From contig JAACZV010000005.1 of NCBI GenBank assembly GCA_009996515.1, positions 152,179 through 216,178 of the forward strand: 64,000 nt of DNA, written 5' to 3'. Below, piece after piece: positions 8,099 through 17,125 of the stretch. The stretch's first letter is position 1. Every line of letters starts with the position of its first letter. Made by a program: the position numbers and the translations under genes. Under the pieces are notes generated by a model, which was given only the letters and a program-made list of their open reading frames with translations, was not told where the DNA came from and searched no databases. Origin of the DNA: Comamonadaceae bacterium (GTDB lineage Bacteria > Pseudomonadota > Gammaproteobacteria > Burkholderiales > Burkholderiaceae_C).

Positions 8099-10454
8099 GG
8101 GGCATGAAGAGTGGAGTGAGCAGCCAGGCCAGGAAGACGCCGATCAGCAGCGTCAGCCCGAAGGCATGCAGGGCCGGCGTGCCGGATAGCGCCAGCAGGC
8201 CGAAGGAAAGCAGCGTCGACACGGCGGCCAGCGTCACCGCCAGGAAGGGCTGGGTTTCGCCGCGGCCGGGCTGTTCGAGCAGGAAGATGCCGTAGTCCAC
8301 GCCCAGACCCAGCAGGATGAGCAGGGGCAGGATGTGGAACAGCTGCAGCACCTGGCCGCCCAGGGCCAGCAGGGCCACCGTCAGCACGCAGGCCAGCGCC
8401 GTGGGCGCGAGGGCGCGCCAGGACGCGCGGCCGAAGCGCCAGGCCAGCGCGGCCCAGGTCAGCACCAGGCCGACCCCCAGCACGGCCGTCATCAGCTGGC
8501 GATAGCGGCCCAGCAGCGCGCTGACCTCGCCGACCTTGTCCACCCAGGTGGCGCCCTCGACGCGCAACGCTGCCAGCGCGGCCCGGGTGGCGACGGGCTC
8601 GGCGCCGCGCAGCAGCACGACGCTGGCCATGCCGTCGCCCAGCCGGCCCAGCCATTGCGCCCGCGCCGGCTCACTGACAGGGCTGGCCAGCCAGGCCTGC
8701 GGCGTGAGCGCCCGGGCAGCGGCGGCAGCGGGGGCGACGGGCTGGCCCAGCTTCTGGGCCAGCAACGGCCGCATCTCGGCCGCGCGGCGTGCGGCCAGCG
8801 CGGCATCCTCGTGCTGGCGGCGCAGCGAGGGCAGCCAGTCGCTCACCGCCTGCACGCCCAGGCCCATGCCGCGCAGCTGCGCCGTCAGCGCCTCCTCGCG
8901 CTCGAGCAGCTGCTGCTCGGTCGCGCCCTGCACGACGAAGAACTGCGCCACGCCCGGCGCCTGCATCAGGCGCGCGAACTCGCGCTGCTGGGCGATCAGC
9001 GCCGGCGGCGCGGACTGCAGCTGACGGATGTCGTCGTCGAAGCGCAGCCGGCTCAGGCCGGCGGCCGCCAGCAGCCCGCACAGCAGCAGCAGCAGGGCCA
9101 GCCCGCGCCCGTTCAGGGCGGGCCACAGCGCGCGCTGCGAGCCCAGCCATTGCGCGAAGCGCGTGGGCGCCATGCGGCTGGCGCCATCCAGCAGCGGGAA
9201 CCACCACAGCACGGTGACAAAGGCCGCCACCAGGCCCACCGCCGAGAACACGGCGATCTGGCGCAGCCCCGGAAAGGGCGGCAGCGCCAGCAGCGCGTAG
9301 CCGATGACCGTCGTGGCCATTGCCAGCGTGACGATGGGGATCTGCTGCCTGAGCATGTCCCAGCGCTCGCTGGCCTGCAGGCCCTGGCGGGCACTGAAAT
9401 AGGTGCTGCCGTAGTTCTCGGCCACGCCCAGCAGGCTGGCGCCGAACACCAGCGTGACCAGGTGCAGCCCGCCGAACACCAGCAGGCTGACCGAGCTGGC
9501 GACGAGCAGGCCCACGGCCATGGACAGCGCGACCAGCAGGCGCGGCCGCAGCGAGCGGAAGGCCAGCAGCGTCAGCGCGATGACGCCCACCAGCGAGCCC
9601 AGGCCTATGGTGTGGATCTCGAACTCGGCCTGCTCGGCAGCGGCGGCGGCGAACAGCGGCACGCCGGCCAGGATGACCTGGGCGCCCTGCCCCTGGGCCG
9701 CCTGCCGGGCCGCCTCCAGCCGCGGCTGCAGCGCGCGCTGGGCCCCGATCTCGAAGCCCGAGCCGGCCAGCTCGATGAGCAGCAGCGCGTAGTGACGCTC
9801 GGGCGCGTTGGCGTCGGTGCCGGGGTCGGTCAGCATCAGCCGGCCGTCCTGCACGCGCACGCGGCTGCTCTGGCCGCGCTCGGCCAGCCATTGGCCGAAG
9901 AGGTTGAGCGGGTCGTCCGCCCAGGCACCCACGCGCGGCCCGCCGACGGGCTGGTAGAGCGCCGCGAGCGCCTGGTCGGCCAGCTCCTCGGTCGGCGCCT
10001 GGGCCAGGCGTTCGCGGGCCTGGGGCGACAGCAGGCCCGCGCGCACCGGCGTGTAGAGCGACAGCCAGGCCTGACTGTCGGCCTCGGCGACGCGATGACG
10101 GGCCGGGATGTCGCCCAGCGCCTGCAAGAAGGCATCGGCCGCGCGCTGCGCCTGCGCCGGGTCGCCACCGCCCACCAGCACGGTGACGCGACGCGCGCCG
10201 GCGTCGGCCAGCGCCTGTGTGGCCTGGGCCGCCAGCGGGCGCTGCTCATCGCGCGGCAGCATGGCCAGCATGTCGGTCACGGGCGCGCCGCGGTTGATGA
10301 TCCAGTACCAGGCGTTGTGCGCCAGGCAGGCGAGCACGACCACCAGCCACAGGCCGCCCAGGCCGCGGGTGATCCGTTCCAACCGACTTGCGGGCCCCGC
10401 GGCAGACGGGGAGACGGCCGCTGGCGCGGGACGGCCGGGCGCTGCGCGGCTCAC
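8091..10454 (-). CDS. MMPL-family exporter (ApeM-like)
   Basis: 787 residues with two repeats of one transmembrane helix, a large periplasmic loop and a bundle of five helices, the layout of MMPL/RND 'predicted exporters'. The first helix is near residues 30-50; the first helix cluster runs from about 280 to 420 and the second from about 640 to 785. It probably moves the polyene lipid across or out of the inner membrane. The ATG overlaps the stop of the LolA-like gene, so periplasmic carrier and exporter are made together. Confidence 0.88.
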   Translation of the reverse strand: MSRAAPGRPAPAAVSPSAAGPASRLERITRGLGGLWLVVVLACLAHNAWYWIINRGAPVTDMLAMLPRDEQRPLAAQATQALADAGARRVTVLVGGGDPAQAQRAADAFLQALGDIPARHRVAEADSQAWLSLYTPVRAGLLSPQARERLAQAPTEELADQALAALYQPVGGPRVGAWADDPLNLFGQWLAERGQSSRVRVQDGRLMLTDPGTDANAPERHYALLLIELAGSGFEIGAQRALQPRLEAARQAAQGQGAQVILAGVPLFAAAAAEQAEFEIHTIGLGSLVGVIALTLLAFRSLRPRLLVALSMAVGLLVASSVSLLVFGGLHLVTLVFGASLLGVAENYGSTYFSARQGLQASERWDMLRQQIPIVTLAMATTVIGYALLALPPFPGLRQIAVFSAVGLVAAFVTVLWWFPLLDGASRMAPTRFAQWLGSQRALWPALNGRGLALLLLLCGLLAAAGLSRLRFDDDIRQLQSAPPALIAQQREFARLMQAPGVAQFFVVQGATEQQLLEREEALTAQLRGMGLGVQAVSDWLPSLRRQHEDAALAARRAAEMRPLLAQKLGQPVAPAAAAARALTPQAWLASPVSEPARAQWLGRLGDGMASVVLLRGAEPVATRAALAALRVEGATWVDKVGEVSALLGRYRQLMTAVLGVGLVLTWAALAWRFGRASWRALAPTALACVLTVALLALGGQVLQLFHILPLLILLGLGVDYGIFLLEQPGRGETQPFLAVTLAAVSTLLSFGLLALSGTPALHAFGLTLLIGVFLAWLLTPLFMPHA

Positions 10455-11041
10455 TGGAACAGGCCCGGTTCCGCCGCACCGTCGGTGCGCGGGTTGAGGA
10501 TCTGGATCAGGCTCTCGTCGCCATTGGCCTCGAAGAGCTGGATGCGGCGCACGAAGCCGTCGCCTTCCAGCTCCACCTTCTTCAGCACCTGCTGCAGCGC
10601 GCCAGGCCTGGGCACCAGGGCCAGCTGCCAGGCCGAGCCCTTGACGCTGCCGGTGAGCTCGAAGAGGCCGGCCAGGCCGCTGACGTCACCGTTGAGCAGC
10701 GCGAACATCAGCGTGTTGATGACGCGCACGGCCGGTTCGCGCGCGGCCTCCAGGCGCATGGCCATCTGACCGCCCTGCGTGGCGCGGATCTCGTGCTGCG
10801 TCAGCCTCAGCTCGCTGGCGAAGGGCTTGAGCGTGCGCCACAGCACGCCGCGCCCTCGCGCTGCGACGAAGTTGCCGGTGGAGACCAACGGCCTGGCAAA
10901 ACCCGGCACCTTCTTGGTCTGCGTGAACTCGCCGCGCAGCCACTCGGGCTGCTGCAGCCGCTCGCGCACGGCCTGCACGAGATCCGGCGCCGCAGTGGCG
11001 GCGACGGGCAGCAGGGTGATCAGCAGTGCACGGCGCTTCAT
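10451..11041 (-). CDS. LolA-like outer-membrane lipoprotein carrier (ApeL-like)
   Basis: 196 residues from the ATG at 11041 (ATGA overlap with the thioesterase stop). A signal peptide ends near AATAAPD. The mature part starts with the LolA-like pattern EWLRGEFTQTKKVPGFARP and continues with RGVLWRTLKPF, both typical of the LolA-like proteins of aryl polyene clusters. The expected job is to shield the lipid-linked pigment in the periplasm on its way to the outer membrane, working with the MMPL exporter. It is not the housekeeping LolA, given its operon position. Confidence 0.85.
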   Translation of the reverse strand: MKRRALLITLLPVAATAAPDLVQAVRERLQQPEWLRGEFTQTKKVPGFARPLVSTGNFVAARGRGVLWRTLKPFASELRLTQHEIRATQGGQMAMRLEAAREPAVRVINTLMFALLNGDVSGLAGLFELTGSVKGSAWQLALVPRPGALQQVLKKVELEGDGFVRRIQLFEANGDESLIQILNPRTDGAAEPGLFQ

Positions 11042-11454
11042 GCGGGACTCACTCCGAGCCTGCGCCACAGCACCTGCGGGCAGCCCCATTCCATCTCGCG
11101 CGTGGCGATGTTGAAGGCCACCTGGATGGTGTGGGCCTTGTGGATGACCTTGGCCGTGACCGCGTCGCGGATGACGTAGTCCAGCTTGAGGCGGTTCTCC
11201 CACTCGACGATCTCTGCGCGCACGACGACGCGCCGGCCATAGGGCAGCATGTCCACGTACTTGAGCCGCATGTCGACGATGGGCCAGGCATAGCCGGACT
11301 CGCGCATCTGCGGGTAGTCGTAGTCGAAGCGGGCCATCAGCGCATTGCGGGCCAGCTCCAGGTACTTCACGTAATGCCCATGCCAGACGATGTCCATTGG
11401 GTCCAGGTCATGGAAGGCCGGCGTCAGTTCGATCTCATGCCACAGCTCAGGCAT
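11038..11454 (-). CDS. Acyl-CoA/ACP thioesterase, 4-hydroxybenzoyl-CoA thioesterase type (ApeK-like)
   Basis: 138 residues from the ATG at 11454, which overlaps the ammonia-lyase stop by 8 bases. The hotdog motif AFHDLDPMDIVWHGHYVKYLE, split around the catalytic Asp in DLDPMDIVWHG, is the classic 4-HBT/YbgC signature. It may release acyl chains from ACP or clear stalled intermediates, as ApeK is thought to do. It lies directly before the LolA-like gene. Confidence 0.88.
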   Translation of the reverse strand: MPELWHEIELTPAFHDLDPMDIVWHGHYVKYLELARNALMARFDYDYPQMRESGYAWPIVDMRLKYVDMLPYGRRVVVRAEIVEWENRLKLDYVIRDAVTAKVIHKAHTIQVAFNIATREMEWGCPQVLWRRLGVSPA

Positions 11455-12973
11455 ACAGCCCCCAGGCCTGGCCACGGATGGCGTCCATCAGCGCGACCAG
11501 CTCCTTGTCCAGCGCGCGATCCTCGTCGATCAGCGGCAGGCGCCCGGCCAGGTCGGCCTGCATGGCGGCCAGCTCCGGCGTCAGCGCCAGCGGCGCCTGG
11601 CGCTCGCGCAGCGCCAGGCCCTGGCGGGCGGCGATCAGCATCGCGGCGACGACCTGCTCGGCCAGGTCCAGCACGCGCAGCGCGTCGCGTGCGGCGATGG
11701 TGCCCATGCTGACCTTGTCCTGGTTGTGGCACTCGGTGCTGCGGCTGAAGACGGACGCCGGCATGGTCTGCTTCAGCGCCTCGGCCGTCCACGCGGACAC
11801 GCTGATCTGCAGCGCCTTCAGGCCGTGGTTGATGGCCGCGCGTTCGCCGCGGGCACCGCTCAGGTTCGCCGGCAGGCCGTGGTTGTAGCGGGCGTCCACC
11901 AGCAGCGCCAGCTGCCGGTCCAGCAGGTCGGCCACGTTGGCGACGGCGGTCTTCAGCGTGTCCATGGCCATCGCGATGTGGCCGCCGTAGAAGTGGCCGC
12001 CGTGCAGCACGCGCTCCTCGACCGGATCGATCAGCGGGTTGTCGTTGGCGCTGTTGAGCTCGTTCTCGATCAGCTGGCGCAGCCAGGGCAGCGCATCCTC
12101 CAGCACGCCGATGACGTGGGGCGCGCAGCGCAGCGAGTAGCGGTCCTGCAGGCGCTGCTCGTTGCGCGACGGCCGGTCGCTGGCGAGGTCGGCGCGCAGC
12201 CGCTGGGCCACGCGCTGCTGGCCGGCGTGGGGCTTGGCGGCGAACAGCGTCGCGTCGAAGTGGTGGGCATTGCCGGCGCTGGCGACGACGTTCATCGCCG
12301 TGATGCGCGTGGCGAGCCGGGCCAGGTAGTCGGCGCGGGCGAAGGCCAGGCAGGCCAGGCCGGTCATGACGGCCGTGCCGTTCATGATGGCCAGCCCCTC
12401 CTTGGGGCGCAGCCGCAGCGGCGCGGCGCCGACGGCGCGCAAGGCCGCGGCGGCGGGCAGGGTCTCGCCGTTGACGCTGACCTCGCGCTCGCCGCACAGC
12501 ACGGCGGCCAGGTAGGACAGCGGCGTCAGGTCCCCGCTGGCGCCCACCGAGCCTTCGCTGGGAATCAGCGGCAGGATGTCGTGGCGCAGCAGCGTCTCGA
12601 TCTGGCGCAGCAGGTCCAGGCTGACGCCGGACAGGCCCTGGCACAGCGAGGCCAGGCGCGCGCCCAGCACGGCGCGGGTCTGCTCCGCGCTCAGTAGCGC
12701 GCCGGCGCCTATGCCGTGGTAGGTGTAGAGGTGATGCGGCAGCTCGGGCACCAGGGCCGACGGCACGGCCACGGTGCAGGAGTCGCCATAGCCGGTGGTG
12801 ACGCCGTAGATGACGCCGTCCTCGGCCAGCAGGCGGGCGACAAAATCGGCGCCGGCCTGGATGCGGGCCTGAAACTCGGGCGCGCGGCCCAGCTCGGCGC
12901 CGGCCTGGCGGCGGGCCAGCGCGACGATGTCCTCGATGGCGAGGCGCTGGCCGTCAAACGTGATGGGAGACAT
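11447..12973 (-). CDS. Aromatic amino-acid ammonia-lyase (HAL/PAL/TAL family)
   Basis: 508 residues from the ATG at 12973. The self-made MIO cofactor triad Ala145-Ser146-Gly147 lies in GSVGASGDLTPLS; the catalytic tyrosine region YGVTTGYG is at about 56-63. The fold length matches bacterial histidine/tyrosine ammonia-lyases. In this operon it most likely deaminates tyrosine or phenylalanine to 4-coumarate or cinnamate as the aryl starter, as proposed for flexirubin clusters. The substrate pair reads Tyr85-His86, unlike the His-Leu of the Rhodobacter tyrosine lyase and the Ser-His of HutH, so substrate is uncertain. It overlaps both neighbours. Confidence 0.88.
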   Translation of the reverse strand: MSPITFDGQRLAIEDIVALARRQAGAELGRAPEFQARIQAGADFVARLLAEDGVIYGVTTGYGDSCTVAVPSALVPELPHHLYTYHGIGAGALLSAEQTRAVLGARLASLCQGLSGVSLDLLRQIETLLRHDILPLIPSEGSVGASGDLTPLSYLAAVLCGEREVSVNGETLPAAAALRAVGAAPLRLRPKEGLAIMNGTAVMTGLACLAFARADYLARLATRITAMNVVASAGNAHHFDATLFAAKPHAGQQRVAQRLRADLASDRPSRNEQRLQDRYSLRCAPHVIGVLEDALPWLRQLIENELNSANDNPLIDPVEERVLHGGHFYGGHIAMAMDTLKTAVANVADLLDRQLALLVDARYNHGLPANLSGARGERAAINHGLKALQISVSAWTAEALKQTMPASVFSRSTECHNQDKVSMGTIAARDALRVLDLAEQVVAAMLIAARQGLALRERQAPLALTPELAAMQADLAGRLPLIDEDRALDKELVALMDAIRGQAWGLYA

Positions 12974-13874
12974 CGGGGCGGTCCCAGAAAGCGTAGAAGT
13001 TGAACCAGTCATAGGGCGAACGGCGCAGCCGCGCGGCCAGCGCATCGGCGAAGCGGCTGGCGTGCTGGGCCAGCGCGGCCTCGCGGGCGCGGCGCGGCAG
13101 CAGCACCTTGTCGGCCAGCAGCTCGAACTCCAGCGCATAGCCGCGGCCCTCGTGCAGGCTGAGCATCAGGTAGAGCGGGCAGCCCAGCAGGCCGGCGATG
13201 AGATAGGGGCCCACTGGGAAATCAGCCTCACCGCCCAGGAAGGGAATGCGCGCGGTCTTGCCGCCGCGCAGCGGCACGCGGTCGCCCGCGATGGCCAGGA
13301 ATTCGCCGGCCGCGACGCGCTCGGCCAGCCTGAGCGTGAGGCCCATGTCCAGTTCGCTGACCTCGATGAGCTGGACGGCGCGCCGCGGATTCAGCCGCGC
13401 CAGGATGCGGTTGAAGCTCTCCGCGTGCTTGGTGTGCACCAACACGTTCACCCTGACGCCGGGATAGGTCTCGACCAGCGCCTGGCACAGCTCCAGGCAG
13501 CCGGTGTGGGCCGTGACCAGCACGGCGCCCTGCCCCGTGGCGGACTGGGCATGGACGGTCTCGGTGCCGCGCACCTGCACGCGGTCCAGCGGGTAGCGAC
13601 CCGCGATGGCCAGCAGCTTGTCCAGCAGCGTCTCGGCGAACAGCCGCACATGGGTCAGGCCCTGGCGCCAGCCGGCCGCAGGCTGCAGGCGGCGTAGATA
13701 GCCCAGGCTGTGCGCCCGCAGCCCCGGCTGCGCGATCCAGTACGCCAGCACCACGGGCCACAGCAGCAGGCGGAACACCGCGCGGCCCAGCAGCCGGTGC
13801 GCGGCGTACAGCAGCCAGATGCCGGCGACGAAGGTGCTCTCGCCCATCGCCGCCCAATGGCGCTGCGCCTTCAT
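12954..13874 (-). CDS. Lipid acyltransferase, LpxL/HtrB-like
   Basis: 306 residues from the ATG at 13874 (ATGA overlap with the glycosyltransferase stop). An N-terminal membrane helix (about 20-45) is followed by TAHTGCLELCQALVE, corresponding to the HX4(D/E) motif, and by AIAGDRVPLRGGKTARIPFLG, typical of the LpxL family. It probably transfers the polyene or another acyl chain to a lipid acceptor at the inner membrane. In the E. coli ape cluster the glycosyltransferase and this acyltransferase are, to my recollection, fused in ApeJ; here they are two coupled genes. Confidence 0.87.
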   Translation of the reverse strand: MKAQRHWAAMGESTFVAGIWLLYAAHRLLGRAVFRLLLWPVVLAYWIAQPGLRAHSLGYLRRLQPAAGWRQGLTHVRLFAETLLDKLLAIAGRYPLDRVQVRGTETVHAQSATGQGAVLVTAHTGCLELCQALVETYPGVRVNVLVHTKHAESFNRILARLNPRRAVQLIEVSELDMGLTLRLAERVAAGEFLAIAGDRVPLRGGKTARIPFLGGEADFPVGPYLIAGLLGCPLYLMLSLHEGRGYALEFELLADKVLLPRRAREAALAQHASRFADALAARLRRSPYDWFNFYAFWDRPDVSHHV

Positions 13875-14602
13875 GCCGACAGCTTTCGCCACAGCAGCAA
13901 GGGGGCGCGCCACAGCATGCCGAAGAACAGCCGCGTGTGCATGGCCGAGATCAGCAGGTTGTCGCGTAGCGCGCGGAAGTGAGACACGCCATCTTCGGGG
14001 TAGCGAACCCGCGTAGGCTGGTTGACGAGCTTCACGCCTGCCCACACCAGGCGCACGGCGATCTCGATGTCGAAATCCATGCGGCGGCCTATGAGCCTCC
14101 CATCCAGCACGCGCAGCACGGCGGGCAGCGGGTAGATGCGAAAGCCGCACATGGCATCGCGCACGGTGAAGGACAAGGTGTTGATCCAGACCCAGATGTG
14201 CGTCGCGTAGCGGCCATACAGGCGCGCCTTGGGAACGCTGTCGTCGTAGATCGGGCAGCCGCAGATGAAATGCTCGGGCGCGGCCGCGGCCGCGGCGACG
14301 AAGGCCGGGACGTCGCGCGTGTCGTGCTGGCCGTCCGCATCGATTTGCAGCGCATGCGTCCAGCCCAGCTGCGCAGCGCGGCGCAGACCGGCCATGACGG
14401 CACCGCCCTTGCCTTGGTTGACCGACAGGCGTTCCAGCGCGACGCCTTGCTGCTGGGCCAGCGCGTCCAGCACGGCGGCACAGCCGGGCTCGCTGGCATC
14501 GTCCACCAGCAGCACTGGCAAGCCATGGGCGCGCAGCGCCGCGACGACACCCACGACCGGGCCGCCATGGTTGTAGACAGGGATGACGGCGCCCAGCCTC
14601 AT
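13871..14602 (-). CDS. Family 2 glycosyltransferase (N-terminal ApeJ-like)
   Basis: 243 residues. The GT-A fold is marked by AVIPVYNHG at the N-terminus, VDDASEPG, and the metal-binding QIDADGQHD around residue 86-94, then GFRIYPL and RRMDFDIEIAVRL. It resembles dolichol-phosphate mannosyltransferase-like enzymes and may build the glycosyl lipid to which the polyene is attached. ATGA overlaps join it to the ligase gene upstream and the acyltransferase gene downstream. The sugar donor is unknown. Confidence 0.9.
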   Translation of the reverse strand: MRLGAVIPVYNHGGPVVGVVAALRAHGLPVLLVDDASEPGCAAVLDALAQQQGVALERLSVNQGKGGAVMAGLRRAAQLGWTHALQIDADGQHDTRDVPAFVAAAAAAPEHFICGCPIYDDSVPKARLYGRYATHIWVWINTLSFTVRDAMCGFRIYPLPAVLRVLDGRLIGRRMDFDIEIAVRLVWAGVKLVNQPTRVRYPEDGVSHFRALRDNLLISAMHTRLFFGMLWRAPLLLWRKLSA

Positions 14603-16263
14603 GGCGCGGTGAACAGCAGCTTGCCGCTAGCGTGCGGGCCCTGCTCGGAGTGATAGCGAAAGCCCAGTTTGCCTGCCGTCCAGCTCAGGCTCAGCGTGAC
14701 GCGCTGCCCCGGCGCGATGACGCGCTGGAACTTCAGCGCCTCCATGCCGGCAAACTCGCCGTCGATGCCGAAGCGCTCACGGCCGAACAGCTCGGCCCAT
14801 TCGATCTGCACGACGCCGGCCAGGATGGGATGGCCGGGGAAATGACCGTCGAACTGCGGCAGCGCGGCGTCGATGAGCAGCGTCAGGTCCAGGCCCGCAT
14901 CGCTGGCCTGGATGGCGCGCAGCGCCGGCCGGCGCGGGTCGAACTCGGCCAGAAGCCGGGCCTGCGTGGACTTGCCCTGGGCGTTGACGGGCAGCTCGGG
15001 CAGGAAGCGGAAGCGCCGCGGCAGCGCGACGCGCTCGACGACGTCCGCCAGGCCTGCCCGCAGCGCCTCGGCCAGCGCGCGCCGGCCCTGTGCGTCGTGC
15101 AGCCGCCAGCCGGCCTCGCTGGGCACGGCGACGACGCCCAGCTGTTCGCGCGGCTCGGTCAGCGGCACCAGGCGCAGCTCGGCGATCAGCGGCGAGGCGC
15201 GCAGCGCGGCCTCCACGGCCGTCAGCGAGACGCGCTTCTCGGCGATCTTGACGATGCGGTCGGCGCGGCCGCGCAGCTCGAAGCCGCCCGCGACGGCGGC
15301 GGCGCGGTCGGCGCTGGGCGTCCAGCCGGCGTCGTCCAGATGCGGCGAACGCAGCCACAGCGCATCGTCCTCGACGCGCCACTCCACGCCCGGCAGCGCC
15401 TGCCAGTGGGCGGGCGCTCCGGGGTTGCGCTGGCGCCAGGCGACGCCGCCGGTCTCGCTGCTGCCGTAGACCTCGATTGGCGCGCGGCCGAACACGCGCA
15501 GGCAGTCGGGCAGGGCCGCGTCCAGCAGCGGCGCGCCGGAGCTGAAGACCTGGTCGACGCGGAGCTTGTCCACCCGCGGCAGCCGGCCCAGGTGGGCCGG
15601 GCTGGCGACGAGGATGGCTTGTGCGCCGGGCGGCGTCAGCTCGGCCAGGTCTTCCAGCACGACCAACTGCTGCGCCTGCAGCGGCCGGCCCGTGGCCAGC
15701 GGCCACAGCACGCGGAACAGCAGGCCGTACACATGCTGATGGGACACGCTGGCCAGCACGACCGCGCCGGGCGCGCTGGCGCCGAAGGCCTGCTCCAGCG
15801 CCGTGACCTCGTCGAAGAGCTGGCGCAGGCGCTTGGTCAGCGCCTGGGGCTGGCCGGTGGAGCCGGACGTGAAGACGACCAGTTGCCGGGCCTCGGTATC
15901 CAGCGGGCCGGCGGGCGCCGGCGCGGCGGCGGGCACGACGAGGGGCAGCCCCTCGGGCGGCGCCACGTCGCCGGCAAACCCGTCGACGCAGGCGCCCAGC
16001 GCCTGCCGGCTGGCGGGCGTCTGGTCGCCCGGCAGCCAGGCCTGCTTGCCGGCCTGCCAGACGCCCAGCAGCGCGGCGGCAAAGCTCAGGCCGTCCTGGA
16101 AGAAGAGGCCGAAGCGCTGGCCCGGATGCGCCGCGAAGGCGGCCTGCCAACGGCCGATCTCGGCGAGGAAGTCGGCACCGGTCACGGCTTCGCGGCGGCG
16201 CCAGCCGACGATGGCCGGCGGCGGCAATCCAGACAGTGCGGCCAGGCGCTGGGCCGGCGTCAT
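14599..16263 (-). CDS. AMP-dependent acyl ligase fused to ApeI-like hotdog dehydratase
   Basis: 554 residues from the ATG at 16263, which overlaps the COG4648 gene stop; longer upstream reading is a shadow of that gene. Residues about 1-420 are an adenylation domain with the P-loop VFTSGSTGQPQ, VYGSSETGG and GRADRIVKIAEKR. Residues about 430-554 are a FabZ/ApeI-like hotdog with FDGHFPGHPILAGVVQ. The first domain would activate the aromatic starter acid and load it on ACP (ApeH role); the second would dehydrate intermediates or act as thioesterase (ApeI role). The two are separate proteins in the described E. coli cluster. Confidence 0.88.
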   Translation of the reverse strand: MTPAQRLAALSGLPPPAIVGWRRREAVTGADFLAEIGRWQAAFAAHPGQRFGLFFQDGLSFAAALLGVWQAGKQAWLPGDQTPASRQALGACVDGFAGDVAPPEGLPLVVPAAAPAPAGPLDTEARQLVVFTSGSTGQPQALTKRLRQLFDEVTALEQAFGASAPGAVVLASVSHQHVYGLLFRVLWPLATGRPLQAQQLVVLEDLAELTPPGAQAILVASPAHLGRLPRVDKLRVDQVFSSGAPLLDAALPDCLRVFGRAPIEVYGSSETGGVAWRQRNPGAPAHWQALPGVEWRVEDDALWLRSPHLDDAGWTPSADRAAAVAGGFELRGRADRIVKIAEKRVSLTAVEAALRASPLIAELRLVPLTEPREQLGVVAVPSEAGWRLHDAQGRRALAEALRAGLADVVERVALPRRFRFLPELPVNAQGKSTQARLLAEFDPRRPALRAIQASDAGLDLTLLIDAALPQFDGHFPGHPILAGVVQIEWAELFGRERFGIDGEFAGMEALKFQRVIAPGQRVTLSLSWTAGKLGFRYHSEQGPHASGKLLFTAP

Positions 16264-16814
16264 GCCTGCGGCCTTGCGTGGCGCGCCCGCAGCCGCCGGC
16301 GCAGCAGCCATTCGCCGCCCATCAGCGTGCCGATCAGCAGGTAGGCGATGAGGCCGTTGTAGAGCGCCCAGCTGCGCTCCGAGGCCCACAGCGCCGTCGC
16401 CAGCGCGATGCCGCCATTGAGCACGAAGAAGCCGCACCAGACCTGCGTGACGCGGCGGGTGTAGGCCTGTCCGCGGGCATCCAGCTCGGGTTCCTGCAGG
16501 CGCGCGAGGCGCTCGACCACGCTGGGGCCGCGCAGCAGGCTGAGACCGAAGATGACGAGCAACACGAGATTGACCAGCACGGGATAGAGCTTGAGCGGCA
16601 GGCTGGCATTGAGCAGCGCGGTGCCTGCCGCCAGCAGCAGGGCCGCCAGCGCCAGCCAGCGCGCCTGCATCAGCTGGGCGCCGCCCGCCAGCCAGCGCAG
16701 GCCGCCCAGCACCAGCAGCAGCACGGCAAGGTAGCGGGGCTGGACATGCCCCAGGCTGACGTAGACGATCAGCGGATAGGCGGCCGTCAGGGCCAGCAAC
16801 AGGGCCCAGCGCAT
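16260..16814 (-). CDS. COG4648 family integral membrane protein (ApeG-like)
   Basis: 184 residues, with about six hydrophobic helices and a basic C-terminus (LLRRRLRARHARPQA). The segment LRGPSVVERLARLQEPELD followed by YTRRVTQVWCGFFVLNG is characteristic of the COG4648 membrane proteins found in nearly all aryl polyene clusters. The function is unproven; a role in placing the biosynthetic enzymes at the inner membrane is possible. It starts 13 bases after the second ACP and overlaps the ligase gene by 4 bases. Confidence 0.82.
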   Translation of the reverse strand: MRWALLLALTAAYPLIVYVSLGHVQPRYLAVLLLVLGGLRWLAGGAQLMQARWLALAALLLAAGTALLNASLPLKLYPVLVNLVLLVIFGLSLLRGPSVVERLARLQEPELDARGQAYTRRVTQVWCGFFVLNGGIALATALWASERSWALYNGLIAYLLIGTLMGGEWLLRRRLRARHARPQA

Positions 16815-16827
16815 GGCCTGGCCCGGA

Positions 16828-17118
16828 TCAGGCGGTGGCCGCCGTCGGCTTGTCGCCGACTTCAGCCTCGGCGTCGGCCTTCAGCAGGCCTTGCAGCGCG
16901 TCGATGACGTCCTGCACCGTGCGCACCGCCTTGAAGGCCTCGGGCTGCAGGCGCTTGCCCACCAGGGGCTTGAGCTTCACGATGAGGTCCACCGCATCGA
17001 TGCTGTCGATGTCGAGGTCGTCGTAGAGCCTGGCCTGCGGCAGCACGCGCTCGGCCTCGATGTCGAAGGTCTCGACGAGGATGCCGCGCAGACGATCGAA
17101 GATTTCTTGGTCGGTCAT
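16828..17118 (-). CDS. Acyl carrier protein (second of pair, ApeF-like)
   Basis: 96 residues, acidic, four-helix ACP. The phosphopantetheine attachment serine lies in DDLDIDSIDAVDL, about residue 39. The C-terminal tail (ADAEAEVGDKPTAATA) is a short extension. It probably carries the growing polyene chain or the aryl starter. It is separated from the first ACP by 7 bases. Having two different ACPs is normal for aryl polyene clusters, where each serves a distinct step. Confidence 0.93.
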   Translation of the reverse strand: MTDQEIFDRLRGILVETFDIEAERVLPQARLYDDLDIDSIDAVDLIVKLKPLVGKRLQPEAFKAVRTVQDVIDALQGLLKADAEAEVGDKPTAATA

Positions 17119-17125
17119 GCGGGCC

